A DNA stretch of 64,000 bases from JBKBRC01 sp046292345 (lineage in GTDB: Bacteria > Bacteroidota > Rhodothermia > Rhodothermales > Rubricoccaceae). Location: positions 62,001 to 126,000 of the forward strand of contig JBKBRC010000002.1 in assembly GCA_046292345.1 (NCBI GenBank). Direction: 5' to 3'. The position numbers were made by a program, and so were the translations under genes. The notes beneath the pieces are model-generated. The model worked only from the letters and a program-made list of their open reading frames with translations, was not told the DNA's origin and ran no database searches. Positions within the stretch are counted from its first letter, which is position 1, and the number at the start of each line of letters is the position of its first letter. Below are positions 16,843-25,900 of this stretch, one piece after another.

Positions 16843-17397
16843 ATGGCTACCAAGTACGGCCGTACGGCCCGCTCGAGCGCGTTCCAGTGGTTCGCGCACC
16901 GCATCACGGGCACGTTTCTGATCTTCCTGCTCATTACGCACTTCTGGGTGCAGCACTACGACCGCGTCACGGCGAGCGTGGCGCACACGGTCGTGACGCC
17001 GGCCGAAGCGGCCGAAGGCGCCCTCCCCCAGTACCGTCCGGAGGCCGTCGAGGCGGTGCGCGCGCGACGGACGGCCACGACGCCGGCGCCTCGTCCGGAG
17101 GGCCAGGTCGTGCCGGCGCAGGGCACCCCTGCACAGGCCACCCCGGCGGACAACGTGACGCCCTACGATGTGCTGATGCTGCGCCTTGCCGACCCCGTCT
17201 ACGCTGTGCTCTGGAAGGCGTTCAACCTGCTCTTCCTCCTCTTCGCACTGCACCACGGCTTCTACGGCCTCAATAACGTCATTACCGATTACGTGCGCAA
17301 CGACATGCTCCGCGTCGGCGCGATCGCGTTGTCCTGGACGGTCGCCCTCGCGCTGTTCGTCATCGGCGCTTACTCCGTCGTCGTGGCCGGTCTCTGA
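16843..17397 (+). CDS. sdhD: Succinate dehydrogenase second membrane anchor subunit with an extended loop
   Basis: 184 residues, long for this subunit. The first helix is preceded by FQWFAHRITGTFLIF and followed by HFWVQHYDR. The second contains LHHGFYGLNNVITDY, with the His and Tyr expected near heme and quinone, and a third closes the protein. Between helices one and two lies a soluble segment of roughly 70 residues rich in Ala, Pro, Thr and Gln (about residues 50-115) that ordinary SdhD proteins lack. Assignment rests on position between sdhC and sdhA and on the anchor motifs. Confidence 0.85.
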   Translation: MATKYGRTARSSAFQWFAHRITGTFLIFLLITHFWVQHYDRVTASVAHTVVTPAEAAEGALPQYRPEAVEAVRARRTATTPAPRPEGQVVPAQGTPAQATPADNVTPYDVLMLRLADPVYAVLWKAFNLLFLLFALHHGFYGLNNVITDYVRNDMLRVGAIALSWTVALALFVIGAYSVVVAGL

Positions 17398-17492
17398 GCG
17401 GCACCGGTCTCCGGGCGCAGCCCCGCAGGGGAACTGAGAAGGGAGCTCCCGCTCCGCTCTCCCCGCCTTCCCACTGTCTTCCACCCCCTCCC

Positions 17493-19232
17493 ATGACTTT
17501 CTCTCACGACATCGTCATCGTCGGCGCCGGCGGCGCCGGGCTCATGGCCGCGCTCTACGCCCGCGAGGGCGGCGCCGACGTGGCCGTCGTCTCCAAACTG
17601 CACCCGCTGCGCTCGCACACGGGCGCGGCGCAGGGCGGCATCGGTGCAGCCCTCGGCAACGAGGAGGAAGACCACTGGCTCTGGCACGCCTTCGACACCG
17701 TCAAAGGCTCGGACTACCTGGGCGACCAGGACGCGATCGAGGTGATGTGCCAGGATGCGCCGCGGACCATCATTGAGCTCGAGCACTACGGCGTGCCCTT
17801 CTCGCGCACGCGCGAGGGCAAGATCGCGCAGCGCCGCTTCGGCGGGCACACGCGCAACCTTGGCGAGGCGCCCGTGCGCCGCGCGTGCTACGCCGCCGAC
17901 CGCACCGGCCACATGATCCTGCACACGCTCTACGAGCAGTGCACGAAGCAAAAGGTCAACTTCTACGACGAGTTCCAGGTCCTCGACCTGCTCATGACCG
18001 AGGACGGCGCCTGCTGCGGCGTCGTAGCCTACGAGATGCTCACCGGCGAGGTCCATACCTTCCACGCCAAGATCGTCTGCTTCGCCACGGGCGGCTACGG
18101 GCGCGCCTTCAAGACGACCTCGAACGCGCACGCCGGCACCGGCGACGGCTTCTCGATCGCCCTGCGCGCCGGGCTGCCGCTCGAGGACATGGAGTTTGTG
18201 CAGTTCCACCCGACGGGGCTCTACCGGCTCGGCATCCTCATCACCGAGGGCGCGCGCGGCGAGGGCGGCATCCTGCGCAACGCCGAGGGCGAGCGCTTCA
18301 TGGAGCGCTACGCGCCGACCGTGAAAGACCTTGCCCCGCGCGACATGGTCTCGCAGTGCATCTACAAAGAGATTCGCGAGGGCCGTGGCATCCAGGGCAA
18401 GGACTACGTCCACCTGGACATGACGCACGTCGGCGCCGACGTGCTCGAGCACAAGCTGCCCGAGATCTCGACGTTCAGCCGCGTCTACCTCGGCATCGAC
18501 CCTGTCAAGCGGCCCATCCCGATCGCGCCCACATGCCACTACGCCATGGGCGGCATCCCGACCAACGTCGACGGGCAGGTCTGCCGCTCGTCGGACCGCT
18601 CGGACCTCGTGCCGGGGCTCTACGCCGCCGGTGAGGCGGCCTGCGTGAGCGTCCACGGCGCCAACCGCCTCGGCACCAACTCCCTGCTCGACCTGGTCGT
18701 CTTTGGCCGCCGCACCGGCATGGCCATGGCCCGGGCTATCGCCGAGGACAACCGCAAGGAGCCGCTGCCGGCCAACCCCGAGGCGCGCACGCGCACCCTG
18801 CTCGACAGTATCCTCTCGCGCACCGAGGGCGAAAAGGCCGTCACGATCCGCAACGATCTCCAGGAGAGCATGATGAAGAACGTCTCCGTCTTCCGCAACG
18901 AGGAGACGCTCTCCGAGGCCATGGCCGACCTGCAGGCCCTCCGCGCGCGCGCGGCCCGCGTCACGTGCGAGGACAAGGGCAAGGCGTTCAACACCGACCT
19001 GCTCGACGCCGTCGAGATCGGCTTCATGGTGGACTACGCCGAGGCCATCGCTGCGAGCGCGCGCAACCGCACCGAGAGCCGCGGCGCGCACCTTCGCGAG
19101 GACTACACGGCACGCAACGACGCCGAGTGGCTCAAGCACACCCTGTTCTGGAGCGACCAGAAGGGCGGCTTCAACATCGGCTACAAGGACGTCACGATCA
19201 CGCAGTTCCAGCCCAAGGAGCGCAAGTATTGA
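17493..19232 (+). CDS. sdhA: Succinate dehydrogenase flavoprotein subunit
   Basis: 579 residues. FAD-binding start IVGAGGAGLMAALYAREGG, the covalent-flavin His in LRSHTGAAQGGIGAALGN, substrate-site motifs QFHPTGLY and TEGARGEGG, and HYAMGGI with NRLGTNSLLDLVVFGRR are all present. It oxidises succinate to fumarate on the cytoplasmic face and passes electrons to SdhB. The gene lies 95 bp after sdhD and 37 bp before sdhB. Confidence 0.96.
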   Translation: MTFSHDIVIVGAGGAGLMAALYAREGGADVAVVSKLHPLRSHTGAAQGGIGAALGNEEEDHWLWHAFDTVKGSDYLGDQDAIEVMCQDAPRTIIELEHYGVPFSRTREGKIAQRRFGGHTRNLGEAPVRRACYAADRTGHMILHTLYEQCTKQKVNFYDEFQVLDLLMTEDGACCGVVAYEMLTGEVHTFHAKIVCFATGGYGRAFKTTSNAHAGTGDGFSIALRAGLPLEDMEFVQFHPTGLYRLGILITEGARGEGGILRNAEGERFMERYAPTVKDLAPRDMVSQCIYKEIREGRGIQGKDYVHLDMTHVGADVLEHKLPEISTFSRVYLGIDPVKRPIPIAPTCHYAMGGIPTNVDGQVCRSSDRSDLVPGLYAAGEAACVSVHGANRLGTNSLLDLVVFGRRTGMAMARAIAEDNRKEPLPANPEARTRTLLDSILSRTEGEKAVTIRNDLQESMMKNVSVFRNEETLSEAMADLQALRARAARVTCEDKGKAFNTDLLDAVEIGFMVDYAEAIAASARNRTESRGAHLREDYTARNDAEWLKHTLFWSDQKGGFNIGYKDVTITQFQPKERKY

Positions 19233-19269
19233 GGCCGCGCCGCTTGCCCGGCGCCCCATCGCCCACGCT

Positions 19270-19977
19270 ATGAACGTCACCGTCAAGATCAAGCGCTACG
19301 ACCCCGAGCGCGACGCAGAGCCCCACTGGGAGAGCTACCAGGTGGATGCGGACCCCATGGACCGCGCGCTGGACCTGCTCATGCACGTCAAGTGGTTCCA
19401 GGACGGCACGCTCACCTTCCGCAAGTCGTGCGCGCACGGCATCTGCGGCTCGGACGCGATGAAGATCAACGGCGAGAACCTGCTCGCCTGCTCCGTCCTC
19501 GTGCAGGACATCACCAAGGAGGGCGGAACGGTCACGTTCGAGCCGCTTCCGGCAGCGCCGGTCATCAAAGACCTCGTCATCGACCAGACGGGCTTTTTTG
19601 ACAAGTTCCGCGCCGTCATGCCGTGGCTCATCAACGACGGCCCCACGCCTGAAAAGGAGCGCCTCCAGAGCCCCGAGCAGCACGCCATCATCGAGGACGC
19701 TACCAAATGCATCCTCTGCGGCGCCTGCACGCACTCGTGCCCGAGCACCTGGGCCGACCCGGACTACCTCGGCCCGGCGGCCATGCTCAAGGCCTTCCGC
19801 TACGTCTTCGACAGCCGCGACACCGAGGCCGAAGAGCGCCTCAAGATCGTCGACTCCAAGGACGGCCTCTGGAAGTGCTACACCATCTTCAACTGCGTGC
19901 AGGCGTGCCCCAAGGGCATCGACATTACGCGGTGGCTCTCGGCGCTCAAGCGCAAAGCTGTCACGACGCGCTACTGA
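19270..19977 (+). CDS. sdhB: Succinate dehydrogenase iron-sulfur subunit
   Basis: 235 residues with the three cluster-binding segments in order: SCAHGICGSDAMKING and LLAC for [2Fe-2S], CILCGACTHSCPS for [4Fe-4S], and CVQACPKGI with neighbouring Cys for [3Fe-4S]. It is the last gene of the sdh run, followed by a terminator hairpin at 20092-20126. Confidence 0.96.
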   Translation: MNVTVKIKRYDPERDAEPHWESYQVDADPMDRALDLLMHVKWFQDGTLTFRKSCAHGICGSDAMKINGENLLACSVLVQDITKEGGTVTFEPLPAAPVIKDLVIDQTGFFDKFRAVMPWLINDGPTPEKERLQSPEQHAIIEDATKCILCGACTHSCPSTWADPDYLGPAAMLKAFRYVFDSRDTEAEERLKIVDSKDGLWKCYTIFNCVQACPKGIDITRWLSALKRKAVTTRY

Positions 19978-20091
19978 GCGGCAGCTCGCCGCCGTGCGCG
20001 GCGCTGCGGAACCCCGTCGCCCGCCCCGGGTGACACAGGCAGCACCCCGCCTCGGCGGAGTGACTCTTTGCAGGGCCTCCCTGCTTGCCGG

Positions 20092-20126
20092 CCCGCCCGG
20101 TGGGAAACCACCGGGCGGGTTGTTTT
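20092..20126 (+). terminator. Intrinsic terminator after sdhB
   Basis: A perfect 12-bp stem cccgcccggtgg (20092-20103) / ccaccgggcggg (20108-20119) with a stable GAAA tetraloop, followed by TTGTTTT. It lies 114 bp after the sdhB stop, between convergent genes. Confidence 0.92.
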
Positions 20127-20213
20127 CGGATTGTCTCCAACATGCCAGCGGCCAGCTTCACCGGCGCAGGCCCGTCTCCGCCGAGCAAGCGGCCCGGTCC
20201 TGGCCCGGGCCGC

Positions 20214-21311
20214 TCAGGACGTTCGGCCCCCTTCGAAGACCGTCACCGCGCCGATGAACCGAGGCACGTAAAGCTGCGTCTCGCGCGGGAGCGCCGCGTG
20301 GATGTCCCAGTAGGTCGGGTAGCGGCCCAGACGCCGCTCGTGCGCCGCTACGATCTGCTGCACGCGCCCCGGGCCGGCGTTGTACGCTGCGAGCGCGAGC
20401 TGCCAGTCGCCGCGAAACTGCCGGTGCAGGCGCCCCAGAAAACGCGCCGCCGCCTCGGTCGCGCGCGCCGGGTCGCGAATGCCGAGCGAGTCCAGCCCGA
20501 AGTCGCGGCCCGTGTCGGGCATGAGTTGCCACAGGCCGCCCGCGCCGGCCGAACTGACGGCGTGTGGGTTGAGGCCGCTCTCGATCAGCGCGACGTACTT
20601 GAGCTCAGCCGGAAGGCGGTGACGCGCGAAGACGCGCTCGATCATCGGATAGTATTGCCGGCCGCGCACGCCGCGGAACGCTCGGCGCACGAGCGCGGTC
20701 TGCTGCGCTACGAGCATCGCCATTTCGGGAGGATAGTGGAGGTACGCCGCGACGGCCGTGCGCGCCGCCGCCACAGGCACAGCCGCCTCCACCGGCGCGA
20801 CCGCAGGGATGGCCGGCAGCATCCCTTTGGCTCCGAGCGCGCCCAGCATGTCGCCGCGCAACGCCGCGAACTCGGCCGGGCTGAGCGGCCCGCTCGCGAC
20901 GGGGCCGTGGTAGCGCTCGTAGCGGGCCTGCGCCTCCAGGCCGAGCGCGCGCACGGCCGCATCGTCGGGATAAGCCGCCGCGAGTTGCTGTGCCAGCGAG
21001 AACGCCGCGTCGGCGCTGTCGGCCGAGACCTCGCCGGCGCGCACGAGCCGCCGCAGGTGTGCCATCGCACGCGCCCACGTCGCCGCATCCCCCCTCGCCA
21101 CCGCGCTGTCCCGTGCGGCCGCCTCCGGCGCGTGCCCGGCACTCGCCGCCGGCGGGGGCGCAGCATAGCTTCCACCCGGTCCGCCCTGTGCCCACGCGCC
21201 CTGCGCCCACGAGAACACGGCCAGCAGCACAAGTGCTCTCCGTCGTGGCGCTGCCTTTCGGCGACCGGTTCGGGAAACGGAACGGGATACCGGAGGGCCA
21301 AAACCAGGCAT
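20214..21311 (-). CDS. Lytic murein transglycosylase (SLT domain)
   Basis: 365 residues from the ATG at 21309-21311. An N-terminal Arg-rich stretch and hydrophobic segment (RRRALVLLAVFSWAQGAWAQ) form a signal peptide. The helical middle is followed by the catalytic SLT domain: YVALIESGLNPHAVSS with the catalytic Glu, AGGLWQLMPDTG and AAYNAGPGRV, then YWDIHAALPRETQLYVPRF as in MltD-type enzymes. It cleaves the MurNAc-GlcNAc bond of peptidoglycan with 1,6-anhydro product. No LysM repeats are present, unlike the second MltD-like gene in this window. It is convergent with sdhB and divergent from the signalling run that starts at 21545. Confidence 0.88.
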   Translation of the reverse strand: MPGFGPPVSRSVSRTGRRKAAPRRRALVLLAVFSWAQGAWAQGGPGGSYAAPPPAASAGHAPEAAARDSAVARGDAATWARAMAHLRRLVRAGEVSADSADAAFSLAQQLAAAYPDDAAVRALGLEAQARYERYHGPVASGPLSPAEFAALRGDMLGALGAKGMLPAIPAVAPVEAAVPVAAARTAVAAYLHYPPEMAMLVAQQTALVRRAFRGVRGRQYYPMIERVFARHRLPAELKYVALIESGLNPHAVSSAGAGGLWQLMPDTGRDFGLDSLGIRDPARATEAAARFLGRLHRQFRGDWQLALAAYNAGPGRVQQIVAAHERRLGRYPTYWDIHAALPRETQLYVPRFIGAVTVFEGGRTS

Positions 21312-21544
21312 GCGGGAGCGGATGAACCGGCGGAGCGTAGCACGGCGCGGAGCGGGCCGCAAGAAAACCTCGGAGACCAGGGTTTCGGTACAGTGCGTGC
21401 TACGATTCTCCGAGACCGGCCAGCTTCTTTCTCGACTCTGCACGTTTGCCGGCTTCCCCGCGTTTGCTGACGCTGCACGCTTGCTGACGCTGTACACGCC
21501 GTGCCGCCCCCGCAGCCCCCCCCCTGCCGCGCAAGTCTTCCCCG

Positions 21545-22981
21545 ATGCCTCCGGCTTTCAAAATTCTGTTCGTAGACGACGAGCCCGATCTCGCCCCTCT
21601 CATCCGGCAACGCTTCCGCCGGCAGACCCGCACCGGCGAGCTCGAGCTCCTCTTCGCCACCGATGGCCTCGAAGCGCTCGACGTACTCGGCGAGCATCCT
21701 GACGTCGAGATCGTCGTGACGGACATCAACATGCCGCGCATGGACGGGCTGACGCTGCTTGGCCGCCTCGCCGCCGAGCGACGCCGCTACAAGCCCATCG
21801 TCGTCACGGCCTACGGGGACATGGAGAACATCCGCACCGCCATGAACCGCGGCGCGTTCGACTTCCTCACCAAGCCCATCGACCTGGCGGACCTCGAGAT
21901 CACGCTCGAGCAGGCGCGCGAGGCCGTCGCGCGCGAGCGCGAGGCCGAGCGCGTGCGCGCCGCCTTCGGGCGCTACCTCTCCGACGGCATCGCGCGCGCG
22001 CTGCTCGAGGCGCCCGACGCGCTCACGCTCGGCGGCGAGAAGCGCGTCGTGACGGTGCTCATGAGCGACCTGACCGGCTTCTCCGCGCACGCCGAGTCGC
22101 TCGACCCCGAGCGCGTGCTCGAGCTGCTCAACGTCTACCTCGGCGCCATGACCGACGTCGTCGAAGCACACGGCGGCACGATCGACGAGTTCATCGGCGA
22201 CGCCGTGCTGGCCATCTTCGGAGCGCCCTTCCGCGCCGACGACCATGCCGCACGCGCCGTCGCCTGCGCCGTAGACATGCAGCGCGCCATGGAGCGCGTC
22301 AACGCGGAGATGGCCCGGCGGCGCCTGCCGCGCCTCGACATGGTCGCGGCCGTCAACACGGGCGAGGTGATCGTGGGCAACATCGGCTCTGAGAAGCGCA
22401 CCAAGTATGGCGTCGTAGGCAGCCCGGTCAACCTGACCGCGCGCATCCAGTCCGTCGCCAACCCGGGCGAAGTGCTCATCTCCGACGTCACCGCCGAGGC
22501 CGTCCGAGCCAGCGGCGTACCGCTGCGCCTGCGCACGTCGCGCGAGGTTGAGGTGAAAGGTTTCGCGCAGCCCGTGCGCGTCCATCCCGTGGCGAGCGTC
22601 GGCCGTCACGCCGTGCCCGTGCCCAACGAGCCGCTGCGAGCCCTCGCCGAGCCCCTTCCGGTTGCCTTCTGCACCGTCCTCTGCGACCAGCGCTCGGACG
22701 ACGAGGCACGCGGTGAGGTCGTCGAGCTATCCTCCACCAGCGCGCTCGTCCGCAGCAGCGCCTGCGCCGACCCCGGCACCGAGATCTGCCTCTGGTTCGA
22801 CCTGCCGGCGCTCTCGGGCGTGCACGTCTACGCGCACGTGCTCAACGGTAAGGCCCACCCGCACCCCGAGGGGCACCCGCACTCCGAGGGGCACATGCAC
22901 CCCGAGGGGCACATGTACCTGCGCTTCGCCGCTCTCCCCGCCGAGGCCCACGAGGCGCTGGAGCCGCTGCTCCGGCCCTGA
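21545..22981 (+). CDS. Response regulator fused to a class III nucleotide cyclase and a PilZ-like C-terminus
   Basis: 478 residues, cytoplasmic. Residues 1-125 are a receiver domain: acidic pair in FVDDEPD, phospho-acceptor Asp in VVTDINMPRMDG, Thr in VVTAYG and Lys in FLTKPID. A short helical linker leads to a class III cyclase catalytic domain (about 160-345) with both metal Asp residues (LMSDLTGFS, IGDAVLAIFGAP) and the KYGVVGSPVNLTARI segment containing the transition-state Asn and Arg. The last 120 residues include a PilZ-like strand pattern interrupted by a His-rich repeat (HPEGH type). Product is probably cAMP; cGMP cannot be excluded. A histidine kinase and a cyclic-nucleotide-binding protein follow directly. 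Confidence 0.88.
   Translation: MPPAFKILFVDDEPDLAPLIRQRFRRQTRTGELELLFATDGLEALDVLGEHPDVEIVVTDINMPRMDGLTLLGRLAAERRRYKPIVVTAYGDMENIRTAMNRGAFDFLTKPIDLADLEITLEQAREAVAREREAERVRAAFGRYLSDGIARALLEAPDALTLGGEKRVVTVLMSDLTGFSAHAESLDPERVLELLNVYLGAMTDVVEAHGGTIDEFIGDAVLAIFGAPFRADDHAARAVACAVDMQRAMERVNAEMARRRLPRLDMVAAVNTGEVIVGNIGSEKRTKYGVVGSPVNLTARIQSVANPGEVLISDVTAEAVRASGVPLRLRTSREVEVKGFAQPVRVHPVASVGRHAVPVPNEPLRALAEPLPVAFCTVLCDQRSDDEARGEVVELSSTSALVRSSACADPGTEICLWFDLPALSGVHVYAHVLNGKAHPHPEGHPHSEGHMHPEGHMYLRFAALPAEAHEALEPLLRP
22858..22911. repeat. In-frame 18-bp repeat in the cyclase C-terminus
   Basis: Three imperfect units encode PHPEGH, PHSEGH and MHPEGH within the PilZ-like part of the response regulator-cyclase. 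Confidence 0.8.
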
Positions 22982-22994
22982 GACCGCCGTGCCC

Positions 22995-25900
22995 ATGAAC
23001 GCATCGGATGCGGGCCGCGCGAGGCCCCCGCGGCTTCGCTGGCCGGCGCGCGTGTCGGCGGGTAGCGCGCTCGCGCTGCCTGCCGCGCTTGCGGCCGTCC
23101 TCGTGGCCACGGGGCAGCCGCTCGAGGCGCCTCCGGCCGCCGCGCCCGACGCGCCGCCCGCGAACGCGTCACTCGCCGACGCTCCGGAGACCGCACTCGC
23201 CTTCACCCATCTCACGACCGAGGGCGGGCTCGCCGGCGACCTTGTCACGGCCGTCGCGCAGGATGCCCTCGGGTTCGTGTGGATCGGGACGACCGAGGGG
23301 CTCACCCGCTACGACGGCTACGCGGCGCGCACCTTCGGCAGCAGCGCTACCGACACGACGCGCCTGCCCGACAGCGCCGTGCAGGCGCTTCTGCCTGCCG
23401 AGGGCGGCGCGCTCTGGGTCGGCACGGCCGACGGCCTGGCCCGCTACGACCCTGCCACCGAGCGCTTTGCCCGCGTGCCCCCGCGCACGCTGCCCTCCGC
23501 CGACGTGCTCGCCCTCGCTCCAGACCCGGCCGGTGCGCTCTGGGTCGGCACGGCGCGCGGGCTGGCCTGCCTCGAGCCCTCCGGCGAGATCCGCACCGAG
23601 GCCGCCTGGCCCACGGCTGCCGTGCAGGCGCTCGCGCGTAGCCCCGACGGCGCCCTCTGGATCGGCACCGACGACGGGCTGTTCCGCCGCGACCCGGCCT
23701 CCGGCCAGCTGTCCCGATACCGTCCGGAGGCGCCGGAGGCGTCCAGCATCGCTGCGCTCTGGGCCGGCGAGCGCGGCGAGCTCTGGGTGGGCACGCTCGG
23801 CGGCGGGCTGCTCCGCTTCGACCCACGCGCGGGCACGTTCGCGCCCGTCCCGCTCGGCGGCGGCGTGAGCGCGAGCGTCGTCTCGGCGGTCTACGAGGAC
23901 CGCGAGGGCGTGCTCTGGGTAGGCACGTTCGGCGCGGGCCTCTACCGCCTCGTGCCCGGCGCCGAGGCGCCGCAGCGCTTCCGCCACGAGCCCGGCGCGC
24001 CGACCTCGCTCGGAGACGACATGGTCTCGACGCTGTTCGAGGACCGCCAGGGCGTGTTCTGGGTGGGCACCTACCGCGGCCTCGGCCGCTTCGACCGCGC
24101 GCGCAGCACCTACGTCCACTTCCGGCACGACCCCGACGACGCGCGCGCGCTCTCAAGCACCGATGCGTGGGCGCTGCTCGCGCTTCCCGGGGGCGGCTTG
24201 CTCGTCGGCACCGACCGCTCGCTCGACATGCTCGCGCCCGGCGCGCGCGCGTTCACGCACACGCCCCTTCCCGGCGGCGCGCGCGCCCTGCTGCCCGACG
24301 GCGAGGGCGGCGTGTGGGTCGGCACGCCCGGCGGCCTGTGGCACCTCGACGCGCCCGGCGGTCGGCTCCGCCAGTCCGAACTGCGCACCGCAGACGGCAC
24401 GCCGCCCTCGGTCTCGGCGCTCGCCGCCAGCGAAGACGGCACGCTCTGGATCGGCACCGACGCCGACGGCGTGCTCCGCCGCGCCTCCGACGGGCGGGCC
24501 GTGCAGACGGTCGGGCACGAGGGCGCCGGGCTGGCCCACAACACCGTGCACGCGCTCACGCGCGCGCCCGACGGCACGCTCTGGATCGGCACGGCCGGCG
24601 GCCTGTGCCGGCTTGCCCCCACGCCCGCCGCTGCGCGGCCGCCCCGCGCGACGTGTCTGGACGGCGAGGCCGAAGGCGCTACGCTCGCCCTGCACGTCCG
24701 CTCCGACGGGACGCTCTTTGCCGGCACCGACGCCGGATTGCTGCGCGTGACGCCGGGCGGCGCCGTGCGCCGCTACAGCCCCGGCACGCCCGATCTCCCC
24801 GAAGGCCCCATCGCCGCCCTCGCCGAAGACCGGGCCGGCTTCCTCTGGCTCAGCACCACGCGCGGGCTGGTCCGCTTCGACCCCGTCACCGAGACGTTCC
24901 AGCGCCGCCTCGCCGAGGGGCCGGCCACGTGGCGGGCGTTCACACGTGCGGGCGCGCAGACCGAGGGCGGGCGGCTGTTCTTCGCCGGGCCGGGCGGCGT
25001 GCTCGCGTTCTACCCCGAGCAGCTTGCCGCCGTCAACCCGCACCCGCCACAGGTCGTCCTGACCGAGGTCACGCTTGCCGAGGAGCCCGTCGTGCCCGGC
25101 CCGCACGCGCCACTACGCGCGGCCGCACCCGTCGCGGAGGCGATTCGCCTGCGGCACGACCAGAACTACGTCACGTTCTTCTTCGCCGCGCTCCACTTCG
25201 CCGATCCGGCCCAGAACCGCTACCGCTTCCGCATGGACGGCTCGGACGATGACTGGCGCGACGCGGGCCGCGAGCGCAAGGCGACCTACACCAACCTGCC
25301 CCCCGGCCGTTACACGTTCCGCGTCCAGGGTGCCAGCGCCGACGGCGTCTGGAGCCCCGAGGGCGCCGCGCTCAGCGTCGTCGTGCGTCCGCCGTGGTGG
25401 CGCCGCTGGTGGGCCTACGCGCTCTACCTCGGGCTGCTCGGCCTCGTGGCCACTCGCCTGGACCGCTGGCAGCGCCAGCGCCTGCTGCGCGTCGAGCGCG
25501 AGCGCGCCGAGCGCCGCGAAGCCGAACTGCGCGCCGAGAAGGCCGAGGCCGAGCTGGCGCGCGCGCGCGCGGTCGAGGAGGCCAACGCGCGCCTGGCCGA
25601 GGCCAACGCGCGCCTNNNNNNNNNNNNNNNNNNNNNNNNNNNNNNNNNNNNNNNNNNNNNNNNNNNNNNNNNNNNNNNNNNNNNNNNNNNNNNNNNNNNN
25701 NNNNNNNNNNNNNNNGAGGCCAACGCGCGCCTGGCCGAGGCCAACGCGCGCCTCGAGGCGTCCCTGCGCGACCTGCGCGCCACGCAGTCGCAACTCGTCG
25801 AGCAGGAGAAGCTGGCCTCGCTCGGACAGCTCACGGCCGGCATCGCGCACGAGATCAAGAACCCGCTCAACTTCGTCAACAACTTCGCCGACCTCTCCAT

